Assembly: GCA_900317955.1 (NCBI GenBank)
Contig: ONIP01000007.1
Span: forward strand, 80,630 to 144,629
DNA from: an uncultured Bacteroidales bacterium
GTDB lineage: Bacteria > Bacteroidota > Bacteroidia > Bacteroidales > P3
Length of the DNA stretch: 64,000 bases
Direction of reading: 5' to 3'
A program made the translations under genes and the position numbers. Numbering within the stretch: position 1 is the stretch's first letter; each line of letters opens with the position of its first letter. Below are positions 36,736-45,381 of the stretch, piece by piece. The notes under the pieces are model-generated. The model was not told the origin of the DNA. It saw only the letters and a list, made by a program, of their open reading frames with translations, and did no database searches.

Positions 36736-37356
36736 ATGTTTTCCATAAAGTATATATACGGTAAATTCTTCAAAAAGGTTATACGAGGGAAGTGTGTCAT
36801 CAACTCTGAAATACATAAGACTGCTAAAGTTCATTCCGGTTCTACTATTGTTGACTCGAAAATTGGTCGCTATTCATACGCATGCTATGATAATGAAATT
36901 GTGAACTGCGAAATAGGACAATTCTGTAGTATCTCAGATGGGGTTATGATTGGTGGTGCTGAGCATCCCATGGATTGGGTATCTACATCACCGGTGTTTC
37001 AGAATGTCAAACATAGTGGACCCCAAAAACGCTTTGCTAAAATTGATTTTGACGGTATAAAGCGGTCTGTTATCGGAAATGATGTGTGGATTGGTAAACG
37101 TGTTATCATCAAAGCGGGTGTTGTGATAGGGGATGGTGCAGTAATTGGGGCAGGTTCTGTAGTGACGAAGGATGTGCCTCCTTATGCTGTTATTGCGGGT
37201 GTTCCAGCCAAAGTAATCAGATTTCGTTTTGATGAAGAGACCATTCAAGCCATGTTAAGTACGAAATGGTGGGATATGCCAGAGGAAAAGATACAGAGAT
37301 ATGCTCACTTAATTGATAACCCTAGGATGTTTTTAAAACAGATAAGAGGAGAGTAG
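36736..37356 (+). CDS. CatB-related O-acetyltransferase
   Basis: A 206-aa left-handed beta-helix acetyltransferase. [20 protein letters not shown] and [20 protein letters not shown] contain the hexapeptide repeats and the catalytic His. [20 protein letters not shown] and [20 protein letters not shown] close the helix. The C-terminal helix [17 protein letters not shown] is typical of the xenobiotic/CatB-like subgroup. It would O-acetylate a sugar of the repeat unit with acetyl-CoA in the cytoplasm. Confidence 0.87.
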   Translation: MFSIKYIYGKFFKKVIRGKCVINSEIHKTAKVHSGSTIVDSKIGRYSYACYDNEIVNCEIGQFCSISDGVMIGGAEHPMDWVSTSPVFQNVKHSGPQKRFAKIDFDGIKRSVIGNDVWIGKRVIIKAGVVIGDGAVIGAGSVVTKDVPPYAVIAGVPAKVIRFRFDEETIQAMLSTKWWDMPEEKIQRYAHLIDNPRMFLKQIRGE

Positions 37357-37359
37357 TTA

Positions 37360-38334
37360 ATGATTGTAGGCAAAATATTAAGTGTTTCACTTACGGAAAA
37401 GTGGACAAGCAGAGGTTACCATCTGAAAAATCCAAAAGTAGGATATAAGGTAGTAGACAAATATTCCGTCTTATCTTACTTTGCTCTCACAAGACGCTTC
37501 TTTCGTGCTGAAATAACTGGTCTATATACTTTGAATAACGGTGAGCACATCGCCATAGCAAAGAAAGGTCTGTTTCTGCGACAAATAGGCAGCAATTCTT
37601 TTGAGAAATGTTTTACCATACCTCGCGGCTCAAAACCGTTGAACCTTTGCATAATTCCGTCAGGTACTATTTATTTTGGTGAGTATTTCCAAAATGTAGA
37701 CAAGCAAGCGGTAAATATTTATTATTCCGATGACAATGCTCGTACCTGGCATATTGTCTATACTTTTAAAGCTGGGCAAATCAACCATATTCATGGTCTT
37801 TTCTTTGACCAATACACTAGTCGTATTTGGGTGGCAACTGGTGACAGGCAGAATGAGTGCATTATAGGCTATACTGAGGATGAATTCAAAAGTTTTGTTG
37901 AGGTTTTTCGTGGAGGTCAGGAATATCGCACTTGCCTTATGTTCTTCTATTATGATTTCATAGTCTTTGCTACCGACTCGCAGTATATTCCAAACAAGAT
38001 AAAGAGGTTTGACCGAAACACATTAGAGATAATTGAACTACAAAACATACAAGGTTCTGCTATTAAGGGTGGTCAGATGGGAGACGTGTCGTTTTTGTCA
38101 ACGACCATTGAACCTTCGAAAGTCAACAAGGACAGATACTCACATTTGTGGGTGACGAAAGACGGACTTCATTGGGAAGAGAAATATAAGGCTCGAAAAG
38201 ATTGGCTCCCATCAATCTTCCAATTTGGTACATTTGAATTTCCTCTGTATGAAGTGGACAAGATTGAAAGATTATATTTCAGCGGTAGGGCGTTAAAGGG
38301 TCTTGATGGTAAAACTATGTACATCGATTTATGA
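37360..38334 (+). CDS. BNR-like beta-propeller protein of unknown function
   Basis: A 324-aa protein with repeated Asp-box-like elements: IYYSDDNARTWHIVY, HLWVTKDGLHWEEKY and a weaker TEDEFKSFVEVF. The pattern suggests a sialidase-like or photosystem-assembly-like beta-propeller. No signal peptide is visible, so it appears to be cytoplasmic. It is translationally coupled to the following WbuB-like glycosyltransferase (4-base overlap). I do not recognise an exact function. A sugar-binding or sugar-cleaving protein linked to the glycosyltransferase is possible. Confidence 0.6.
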   Translation: MIVGKILSVSLTEKWTSRGYHLKNPKVGYKVVDKYSVLSYFALTRRFFRAEITGLYTLNNGEHIAIAKKGLFLRQIGSNSFEKCFTIPRGSKPLNLCIIPSGTIYFGEYFQNVDKQAVNIYYSDDNARTWHIVYTFKAGQINHIHGLFFDQYTSRIWVATGDRQNECIIGYTEDEFKSFVEVFRGGQEYRTCLMFFYYDFIVFATDSQYIPNKIKRFDRNTLEIIELQNIQGSAIKGGQMGDVSFLSTTIEPSKVNKDRYSHLWVTKDGLHWEEKYKARKDWLPSIFQFGTFEFPLYEVDKIERLYFSGRALKGLDGKTMYIDL

Positions 38335-39539
38335 GAGTATTATTAGTTACACAATATTTTTACCCAGAAGTATTCAAGAGTAATGACCTTGCATTTGAAT
38401 TGGCCAAGCGTGGTCATCATGTGGATGCACTGGTTGGGATTCCCAATTATCCTGATGGAAAGTATTTCAAAGGATATGGAATAATCAAGAAGAGGCATGA
38501 GGTGGTGAATGGTGTTAACGTTTATCGTGTCTTCCAAACGCCCAGAGGGAAAGGCGGTTGGCGTTTGCCTGTTAACTACTTATCGTTTGTAATCTTCGGA
38601 TGTTCAAGAATAATGATTCAATTTGTTTGGAAGAAAAAGTATGATTGCATAATTGGACACGAGCCGTCTCCGATTTTCCAAGCATACCCAGCTCTGCTGC
38701 TCAGAAAGCTTCGCAAGTCTCCATTCTATTACTGGATAATGGATTTGTGGCCGGATGCTATGAAGTCTGGAGGAGGCGTGAAGAACGAAAAGGTGCTACA
38801 ATACGTGGATAAGTTGGTGAAAGGCATTTATAAACGTACCGACAAAATACTTATCACCAGCGAGCGTTTTCGTGAGCTAATTGCGGCCAAAGGTAATTTT
38901 AGTGACAAGATTGTCTATTTTCCGAACTGGAGCGATGATATCCTTGAGATGGATGACCATTATGAGATACCGGTTTTGCCAAACGGTTTCAAAATTATGG
39001 TTGCTGGTAATTTGGGCAAATCGCAAAATCTTGAGGCTGTGACGGAAGTGATGTTGGGCTTGAAAGATAATACTGAAGTCAAGTGGGTGTTTGTCGGAGG
39101 GGGCTCAAGGCGGGAGTGGTTGGAAGACTTTATCAAAGAGAACAATATGGAGGACAAGGCTGTCTGCCTTGGACAATATCCATTTAAAACTATGCCGGCT
39201 TTTTACAAACAAGCAGACGCTATGTTAGTAACACTTAGGGCGGGGTTTCCTCATTTGGAGGCTGTTGTACCAGCAAGGTTACAGTCTTATATGTCGGCAG
39301 GAAGACCAGTATTGGCGATGATAGGATGCGGTGGTGCTGACATCATTGAAGAGAGTCAGTGCGGTTATGCAGTTCCTGCAGGAGATTCGGATGGTTTGAT
39401 AACGGTCATTAAGGAAAAGGTATTGGCTAATCGTGAGGGCTTTGAGAAGATGGGTGCCAATGGACGTGACTATTATAACAAACACTACAGATTGGATGAC
39501 TGCATTGACAATTTGGAAAAGATTATTGGTGCTGTATAG
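38331..39539 (+). CDS. wbuB: WbuB-like family 4 glycosyltransferase
   Basis: A 402-aa GT4 enzyme. The N-terminus VLLVTQYFYPEVFKSNDLAF and GHHVDALVGIPNYPDGKYF are characteristic of the WbuB/L-FucNAc transferase group. PFYYWIMDLWPDAMKSGG and FKIMVAGNLGKSQNLEAV precede the donor-binding region LPAFYKQADAMLV-like and VPARLQSYMSAGRPVLA. It is probably the L-FucNAc transferase that uses the product of the FnlABC enzymes further along. The assignment to the FucNAc donor is an inference from locus content and similarity of motifs. Confidence 0.82.
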   Translation: MRVLLVTQYFYPEVFKSNDLAFELAKRGHHVDALVGIPNYPDGKYFKGYGIIKKRHEVVNGVNVYRVFQTPRGKGGWRLPVNYLSFVIFGCSRIMIQFVWKKKYDCIIGHEPSPIFQAYPALLLRKLRKSPFYYWIMDLWPDAMKSGGGVKNEKVLQYVDKLVKGIYKRTDKILITSERFRELIAAKGNFSDKIVYFPNWSDDILEMDDHYEIPVLPNGFKIMVAGNLGKSQNLEAVTEVMLGLKDNTEVKWVFVGGGSRREWLEDFIKENNMEDKAVCLGQYPFKTMPAFYKQADAMLVTLRAGFPHLEAVVPARLQSYMSAGRPVLAMIGCGGADIIEESQCGYAVPAGDSDGLITVIKEKVLANREGFEKMGANGRDYYNKHYRLDDCIDNLEKIIGAV

Positions 39540-39551
39540 TAAGCAGATTAT

Positions 39552-40142
39552 ATGAATGAAACAAAGAAACTAAGTACAACATTTAAACTGTTGCGTTTTT
39601 TGGGTTTTAATTATTCCGAAGAAGAATACGGAGATGTAAGCCTTTGGCGTGTCGTGAAGCAATTTTTTAAAAATATTCATTTGAAGCATTTGGCAAATAT
39701 GATGGATTGGGCTATTTTAGAGCCGTTTGCTCCGCGTAAATTACGTCCATCACTTATGCGGAAGATGGGATGTCAAGTGGGGAAAGGATGCTTTATTGGT
39801 GACCATGTGCGAATAGACCAAGGCCATGCAGATATGATTACCTTGGAGGAGAATGTCAGTGTTGCAAGTGGCACACGTCTGCTGTGCCATCAAAGAGATT
39901 TTTCAAATTATTGTGTTGGTGATGACTATATGAAACTTGGTTATGTGGTAAAGCCCATCGTCTTGAAAAAGGGATGTTTGGTTGGGATGGAGAGTTTTGT
40001 GATGCCAGGAGTAACCGTAGGAGAAGGGGCTATTGTTGGTGCAGGCTCTCTGGTTACTAAGGATATCCCTGCCTGGACAATTGCTTCGGGACGTCCTGCC
40101 AAAGTTGTGAAAGAAATTCCTCATAAAGTTGAGATGCAATAA
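39552..40142 (+). CDS. Hexapeptide-repeat acetyltransferase
   Basis: A 196-aa left-handed beta-helix protein. GKGCFIGDHVRIDQGHADMI, VASGTRLLCHQRDF (likely catalytic His) and GVTVGEGAIVGAGSLVTKDI are hexapeptide-repeat segments, with the IASGRPAKVV end. It resembles sugar O/N-acetyltransferases. It lies 12 bases after the WbuB-like gene and 1 base before the priming sugar transferase. N-terminal residues 1-70 are helical and variable. Confidence 0.84.
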   Translation: MNETKKLSTTFKLLRFLGFNYSEEEYGDVSLWRVVKQFFKNIHLKHLANMMDWAILEPFAPRKLRPSLMRKMGCQVGKGCFIGDHVRIDQGHADMITLEENVSVASGTRLLCHQRDFSNYCVGDDYMKLGYVVKPIVLKKGCLVGMESFVMPGVTVGEGAIVGAGSLVTKDIPAWTIASGRPAKVVKEIPHKVEMQ

Positions 40143-40143
40143 T

Positions 40144-40815
40144 ATGTTTTATAAAGTAATAAAAAGGTGTTTTGACTTTCTCTCTGCTTTACTGGCAGTG
40201 ACGGTATTATTTCCGATTTTCCTCTTGACGGCTATAGGAATCCTCATTAGCGATTTTGGGCCGATATTTTATAAGGCCAATCGTATAGGAAAAGGAAATA
40301 AGCCATTCAAGATGTATAAGTTCCGCTCGATGAAAGTGCTGAAGAATCCAAAGAAAGGAGCAGAGGCCAGCCTTAGACCTAATGAGGACAGAATTTTCCC
40401 TCTAGGACGTTTTATCCGTAAGGCGAAAATTGACGAGCTGCCACAACTAATTAACATACTGAATGGTACAATGTCTATCATCGGTCCGAGACCAGTGGCA
40501 GAGGATCAGTTTGAAATGTTCCGTTATGGGAAATGGAATGAGGCGGAGAAGGTTTCTGTGGGGCTGAGTGGACCGGCAGCATTATATGACTATATTTACG
40601 GCGACCAAATTACAGATGAGAAGGAATACATGGAAAAGGTATATCCGACACGCCGAGAGTTGGAATATACATACGTGCAAAAGGCATGCCTATGGTACGA
40701 TTTGAAAATGATAGTTTATACAGTCATATGCATTTTATACTCGCTCTTCGGAAAGGAATGCAAATGGATTCTTAACGAACTAGTTGAGGAAGCTAACAAT
40801 ACAATGAATCATTAG
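40144..40815 (+). CDS. Priming sugar-phosphate transferase (PglC/WcfS-like)
   Basis: A bacterial sugar transferase of 223 aa that would begin the repeat unit by moving a sugar-1-phosphate from UDP-sugar to undecaprenyl phosphate. An N-terminal hydrophobic re-entrant segment (DFLSALLAVTVLFPIFLLTA) is followed by YKANRIGKGNKPFKMYKFRS, KIDELPQLINILNGTMSIIG and PRPV, the hallmark core; YDLKMIVYTVICILYSLFGK is near the C-terminus. ATG 40144 is preferred over the in-frame start at 40129. It probably uses an amino-dideoxy sugar made with the aminotransferase at 50406 (AATGal-like), which is inference. Confidence 0.88.
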   Translation: MFYKVIKRCFDFLSALLAVTVLFPIFLLTAIGILISDFGPIFYKANRIGKGNKPFKMYKFRSMKVLKNPKKGAEASLRPNEDRIFPLGRFIRKAKIDELPQLINILNGTMSIIGPRPVAEDQFEMFRYGKWNEAEKVSVGLSGPAALYDYIYGDQITDEKEYMEKVYPTRRELEYTYVQKACLWYDLKMIVYTVICILYSLFGKECKWILNELVEEANNTMNH

Positions 40816-40820
40816 GATAT

Positions 40821-41672
40821 ATGAATATACTTGTTACAGGATCCTCTGGCATGATAGGTGGATATGTTGTCAAAGGACTGATTGATAAAGGTCATACAGT
40901 TATTGGTGTTGACCGTGTCAAACCAATAGTAGAGTATCAAGGCCTAATCCCAGTTGTCTTGGACTTGTTCTCCAAGGATGATGTGATACAGGTTTTTGCT
41001 GATAATAAAATTGACCGCTGTATTCACCTCGCAGCATTGGCGCATACTGCTGGAATGAAGAACCTAACGTGGGAAACGTATAGGAAGATAAATGTGGAAT
41101 GTGCGGAGATTGTGTTCGAAGCATGTGCGAAAAACAATGTTCCTGTGCTTTTTATCAGCACGGTAGATGCCATTGGTATGGTGAAGGGAATTATCACTCC
41201 CGATACTGAACTGAATCCTATTTCAAACTACGGAAAGAGCAAGGCAATGGCAGAGGGCAGGCTGAAAGAGATTTGCAAAGTGTGGAATATCTATCGTTTT
41301 TCACCAGTTTATACTCCTGAAATCAAGCGTGACATAGAGAAGCGTTATTATCTGAAATACCCGAACTGGGCATATAAAATTGGAGAGGGAGGAAATTTTG
41401 AGGTGTTGAACATTACGGGTGCTATTTCTGCCATGGTGGATTGGGTGGATAAGAAAGTGGATAATACAATTCATGTAATCAAAGACACGGAATTGTTGGA
41501 TGTGAATGTTCTTATCGCGAATGAGAAAGCAGAAGGGAGGGCTAAAAATGTCTTGCGCATCCCCCGTTGGTTGGTGGTATGTGGGTATTATGTTGTAAAG
41601 TTAGTATTTGGAAAGTGCAATAAGACGTATTTGGTATTCAAGACATTGTGGCCGTTCAGAACTATAGAATAA
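40821..41672 (+). CDS. NAD(P)-dependent sugar epimerase/reductase
   Basis: An extended-SDR protein of 283 aa. NILVTGSSGMIGGYVVKGLI is the dinucleotide-binding motif, HLAALAHTAGMKNL and FISTVDAIG follow, and NYGKSKAMAE contains the Tyr-x3-Lys pair. It would epimerise or reduce a 4-keto-6-deoxy UDP-sugar, possibly the one passed to the priming transferase 5 bases upstream. The C-terminal part is short for a C4-epimerase, so a reductase role is favoured. Confidence 0.8.
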   Translation: MNILVTGSSGMIGGYVVKGLIDKGHTVIGVDRVKPIVEYQGLIPVVLDLFSKDDVIQVFADNKIDRCIHLAALAHTAGMKNLTWETYRKINVECAEIVFEACAKNNVPVLFISTVDAIGMVKGIITPDTELNPISNYGKSKAMAEGRLKEICKVWNIYRFSPVYTPEIKRDIEKRYYLKYPNWAYKIGEGGNFEVLNITGAISAMVDWVDKKVDNTIHVIKDTELLDVNVLIANEKAEGRAKNVLRIPRWLVVCGYYVVKLVFGKCNKTYLVFKTLWPFRTIE

Positions 41673-41684
41673 ACAGACAGAGGA

Positions 41685-42362
41685 ATGAAATACTTATTGG
41701 TAGTGGCGCACCCTGATGATGAGGTGTTAGGAGCAGGAGCTTCGATATATAAGTGGACACAGAATGGTGATACTGTAGATGTTTGTATTATGTCTTCTGA
41801 GGCGAAAGCGCGGGCTTTTCGTCCTGAGGACAAAGAGTTAGATGATGATACTCACAAAGCAGTGGCATCGCTAGGCGTGAAAAAACTGTATGAAGGAACA
41901 TTCCCAAATATTGAGATGAATACTGTTCCACATCTTCAGTTAGTGCAATTCATTGAGAAAGCTATTTTAGGAAGTGAACCGGACATTGTGATTACGCATC
42001 ATCCTGCAGATACGAACAACGATCACTTACAGACTTCAATGGCATGTCAAGAAGCTATTCGTTTGTTTCAACGCAGGCCTGAGGTAAAGCCTGTGAAGGA
42101 GTTCTGGTATATGGAAGTGCCATCATGTACGGAATGGGCTGTGAATAGTGCTATGCAGAGATTTATACCCAATTGCTATGTGGAGGTGGGTAAGGAAGGG
42201 GTTGATGCCAAAATAATGGCATTGGCAATGTATCGTGGTGTGATGCGTCCTTATCCACATCCTCGCAGTGTGGAATATATTGAAGGATTGGCAGCTGTTA
42301 GAGGTAGCCAATGGGGTGTGGGCTATGCTGAATCGTATGAAATAGCTTTAAGAAGGTATTAG
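41685..42362 (+). CDS. PIG-L family N-deacetylase
   Basis: A 225-aa PIG-L/LmbE-type zinc-dependent deacetylase. LLVVAHPDDEVLGAGASIYK supplies the AHPDDE metal-binding motif, and IVITHHPADTNNDH the HxxH element. It removes acetyl groups from GlcNAc-type sugars, either on a nucleotide-linked or lipid-linked intermediate. It is the last intact gene of the first sub-cluster before a 185-base region with a gene remnant. Confidence 0.88.
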   Translation: MKYLLVVAHPDDEVLGAGASIYKWTQNGDTVDVCIMSSEAKARAFRPEDKELDDDTHKAVASLGVKKLYEGTFPNIEMNTVPHLQLVQFIEKAILGSEPDIVITHHPADTNNDHLQTSMACQEAIRLFQRRPEVKPVKEFWYMEVPSCTEWAVNSAMQRFIPNCYVEVGKEGVDAKIMALAMYRGVMRPYPHPRSVEYIEGLAAVRGSQWGVGYAESYEIALRRY

Positions 42363-42437
42363 ATTCAGAAGTTTGACTACAAAATTTTATAAAATATCAA
42401 AGAACTCACATTTATATATATTTTAGTTCATTTTTAA

Positions 42438-42515
42438 TGTGGCTGTAATATTACAAAGAGTTACGTTTCCTATGCTCAATTGGGGAAGGAATGCAAGTGG
42501 GTTGCGGATGATTAG
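42438..42515 (+). pseudogene. Fragment of a sugar-transferase C-terminus
   Basis: A short frame ending at TAG 42513-42515 reads YAQLGKECKWVADD. This is close to the C-terminal end of the intact priming transferase in this window (YSLFGKECKWILNE, about 40737-40779) and to the known end of such enzymes. The remaining upstream codons do not resemble the gene. It looks like a 3-prime scrap left by recombination next to the WbuC gene, 33 bases before its start. Confidence 0.55.
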
Positions 42516-42547
42516 GAAGTTTTGGTAAACGATAAGACTAACGAAAA

Positions 42548-42943
42548 ATGATTATTACACAAACCTTATTAGATTTGCTAACAGGGCAAGCCAGGTGTTC
42601 AGATAGGTTAAGGATGAATTATGATTTGCGTAATAGTGACTCAGACCAGTCCCAACGAATGCTGAATGCAATAGAACCAGGTTCTATCATTCCGATACAT
42701 CGACATCAAACCACATCAGAGACAGTTGTTATAATTAGAGGACATGCTCAAGAACTATTATATGACCAGTCGGGACATAATGTAGTGGAAGTGGTGGATC
42801 TTATTCCCTGGGGAGAAACAGTTGCCATCAATGTTCCTAAAGGGCAGTGGCATACAGTCCGTTCAATGCAATCAGGTACAGTCATTATAGAATGTAAGGA
42901 TGGAATGTATACCCCCATGAGTAAAGATGATATTGTTAGTTAA
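42548..42943 (+). CDS. wbuC: WbuC-family cupin protein (first copy)
   Basis: A 131-aa cupin-fold metalloprotein of the WbuC family. It carries RMNYDLRNSDSDQSQRMLNA, IIPIHRHQTTSETVVIIRGH (His and Glu expected to bind a metal) and VPKGQWHTVRSMQSG. The family accompanies L-FucNAc synthesis genes in several O-antigen loci; its reaction is not established to my knowledge. A second copy of the same length is at 49992-50387. The pair brackets the FnlABC region. Confidence 0.85.
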   Translation: MIITQTLLDLLTGQARCSDRLRMNYDLRNSDSDQSQRMLNAIEPGSIIPIHRHQTTSETVVIIRGHAQELLYDQSGHNVVEVVDLIPWGETVAINVPKGQWHTVRSMQSGTVIIECKDGMYTPMSKDDIVS

Positions 42944-42988
42944 GATAATTGAATTATTGAATACCATGTATTTCAGTAGGGTATAGAT

Positions 42989-43866
42989 GTATGCATTAAA
43001 AATATTGGCAAGTCCCTTGCCAATAGTGCTAAGGTATAGACGCGGTCAGAGGCATGGTTTCGTCTACTTTTTGAGCAAAATCCTTTAGGGAAAGCCATCT
43101 TTGTGTGTACCTTGATGGAGAATGGTTGGTGGCTTGTATGATAGTGGAAAGATCCCCTATCGAGCGTGAGAGTCAGCCTACTGTCGGAGGATACTTTAGT
43201 GATTATTTTGTTCATCACGACTATGAGTCAAAAGAGCTTCTGCCAAAATCGCTTAAGTTAGTTGAAGAAGAGGCAAAGAATAGCGGTCTGGATTTATTAT
43301 TTACGCATAATGGTAGACAAGTAAAAGATTTTGGATGGACTCACTTTGAAAACATGGTTCGTTTTAGATAGAACTCAGTGTCGGGTCTCTAGAGGTCGTT
43401 GTTCAAATTGTTGGATTCAACGAAGCCATTTGTTCCAGATAACCGAGAGATTCAATATGATGGGACTGGAATAGAGAAAGAGAGTGAAGAAGTAGCTGTC
43501 CAGAAATCTTCAAAGGCATATTACAAATGGCTGAGCCAGATAAGTGCAAATAAATACATCATCATAGACGATGATGAGGTTTATGCAGTTGCCATTATTG
43601 GACAAAGAGGAAAACGGGGGAGAGAGGCTCATATTTGTTATTCAGAGTCAAGAAGAGGGGATAGCTCTGGTCAGCATGTGTTGGAGGTTTTTAAGGAACG
43701 ATATAAAAATGAGTGTATTGACGTGGTCAGTTGTATAGATGACATTTATTATCTACCGATGAGCAATTCACTCAGAATTTCACAGATGATTTCTTATTTT
43801 TATAAGAGTCATGGATATGGTGAGCATAATATTTCGGGAATAGTCCCGGATTATTATGTATTTTGA
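42989..43866 (+). pseudogene. Decayed GNAT N-acetyltransferase
   Basis: Pieces of one GNAT protein are found in order but in more than one frame: EAWFRLLFEQNPLGKAIFV (about 43049-43108), then LDGEW...VGGYFSDYFVHHDY and NSGLDLLFTHN (43105-43368), then VAVQKSSKAYYKWLSQISAN and CIDDIYYLPMSNSLRISQMI (from 43399). The first two are linked by a one-base shift near 43110. The last two are in the same frame but interrupted by TAG at 43369-43371 and 43390-43392, and TAG also lies upstream at 43037-43039. The gene once would have acetylated an amino sugar. The 155-codon frame from TTG 43399 is the only long part and probably is not functional alone. Confidence 0.75.
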
Positions 43867-43927
43867 TGTAGCCAGAAGCCTTGAAAATTAATTTCTGTTA
43901 TATAAATTAAAAGATTATTGAAGATAT

Positions 43928-44977
43928 ATGTCTATTTTTAAAGAAAAAACTCTTATGATTACTGGAGGAACAGGTTCCTTCGGTAATGCAGTCTTAAGGC
44001 GTTTTCTCCGCACTGATATTGGGGAAATACGTATTTTTTCACGCGATGAAAAGAAACAGGATGATATGCGCCATGAATATCAGGCAAAGTATACTGATGT
44101 GGCGCATAAAATTAAATTCTACATAGGCGATGTGCGCAACTTGGAAAGTTGCCGTTCAGCGATGCCAGGGACGGATTACATCTTCCACGCAGCAGCCCTG
44201 AAACAGGTACCGTCGTGCGAGTTCTTCCCCATGGAGGCAGTGCGTACTAACGTCATCGGGACAGATAACGTACTCACAGCTGCCATAGAGTCGGGGGTGA
44301 AGTCAGTCATCTGTTTATCCACGGATAAAGCGGCATACCCTATCAACGCTATGGGTATCACCAAGGCTATCGAGGAGAAGGTGGCGGTGGCGAAAAGTCG
44401 CTATAGTGGCAAGACCAAAATCTGCTGCACACGTTACGGCAACGTGATGTGCTCGCGTGGGTCAGTTATCCCTCTCTGGATTGACCAGATTCGCAATGGG
44501 AACCCCATCACGCTTACAGAACCGTCGATGACACGTTTTATTATGTCGCTTGACGAGGCTGTTGACCTGGTTCTTTTCGCTTTTGAGCATGGGGAGAATG
44601 GTGACATCCTCGTGCAGAAGGCTCCGGCATGTACTATCCAGACACAGGCGGAGGCCGTTTGCGAACTGTTTGGTGGGAAGAAAGAAGAGATACGCGTCAT
44701 CGGGATCCGCCATGGAGAGAAGATGTATGAGACGCTCCTGACTAAGGAGGAGTGCGCGAAGGCTGTAGATATGGGTGATTTCTATCGGGTACCGGCTGAT
44801 AACCGCGATCTTAATTATGATAAGTTCTTCAAGGAGGGGGATACCCAGCGGGTGACCATAGAGGAGTTTAACTCTAATAATACTAAACGGCTGGATCTGG
44901 AAGAGACTAAGGCTAAGATTGGTTCTTTGGAGTATATACAGAATGAGTTGCAAGGGGTTGTGAATATCGCTAAGTAG
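43928..44977 (+). CDS. fnlA: UDP-GlcNAc 4,6-dehydratase / 5-epimerase (FnlA/CapE type)
   Basis: First enzyme of UDP-L-FucNAc synthesis (349 aa). LMITGGTGSFGNAVLRRFL is the NAD-binding motif, HAAALKQVPSCEFFPMEA and LSTDKAAYPINAMGITKAIE hold the active-site Lys and neighbouring residues, and IRHGEKMYETLLTKEEC is typical of the WbjB/CapE family. The cytosolic product is the 4-keto-6-deoxy-L-talose-type UDP sugar. Downstream is a repeat array before the FnlB gene. Codon use is a little less AT-rich than in the genes around. Confidence 0.9.
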   Translation: MSIFKEKTLMITGGTGSFGNAVLRRFLRTDIGEIRIFSRDEKKQDDMRHEYQAKYTDVAHKIKFYIGDVRNLESCRSAMPGTDYIFHAAALKQVPSCEFFPMEAVRTNVIGTDNVLTAAIESGVKSVICLSTDKAAYPINAMGITKAIEEKVAVAKSRYSGKTKICCTRYGNVMCSRGSVIPLWIDQIRNGNPITLTEPSMTRFIMSLDEAVDLVLFAFEHGENGDILVQKAPACTIQTQAEAVCELFGGKKEEIRVIGIRHGEKMYETLLTKEECAKAVDMGDFYRVPADNRDLNYDKFFKEGDTQRVTIEEFNSNNTKRLDLEETKAKIGSLEYIQNELQGVVNIAK

Positions 44978-45370
44978 GATCCACGTATCACTTGTATTAA
45001 ATCTCCACGTATCACGCGAATCACTCGTATTTTTTATTCCATGTTTCATGCGAATCACTTGTATTTAATCTCCACGTATCACGCGAATCACTCGTATTTT
45101 TTATTCCACGTGTCGCTCGTATCACTTGTTTTTTACCACGTATCACGCGAATCACTCGTATTATTTATTCCATGTTTCATGCGAATCACTTGTATTTAAT
45201 CTCCACGTATCACGCGAATCACTCGTATTATTTTTTCCATGTTTCATGCGAATCGCTTGTATTTGATCTCCACGTATCACGCGAATCACTCGTATTATTT
45301 ATTCCACGTGTCGCTCGTATCACTTGTTTTTTACCACGTATCACGTGTATTTCACGTATTAATATAGTTT
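44978..45370. repeat. Degenerate direct-repeat array between fnlA and fnlB
   Basis: Nearly the whole 390-base gap is built from variants of ccacgtatcacgcgaatcactcgtatt, with a longer unit of about 65 bases (two half units, ending ttccatgtttcatgcg and tctccacgtatcacgc) repeated several times. No open frame of interest lies here; the 66-codon frame at 45172 is translated repeat. A chance gene is excluded by the periodic stops. Similar arrays follow at 46588-46960 and 52235-52948. Confidence 0.85.
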
Positions 45371-45381
45371 AGTTTTATTCT

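Noticed and set aside
44978..45370. Repeats that look at first like a CRISPR array
   Set aside because: Units are degenerate, directly abutting and have no unique spacers of equal length; no cas genes are in the window.
45172..45372. A 66-codon open frame and, at 52494-53030, a 178-codon open frame
   Set aside because: Both are translations of the degenerate repeats, giving Ser/His/Ile-rich low-complexity peptides without domain features.
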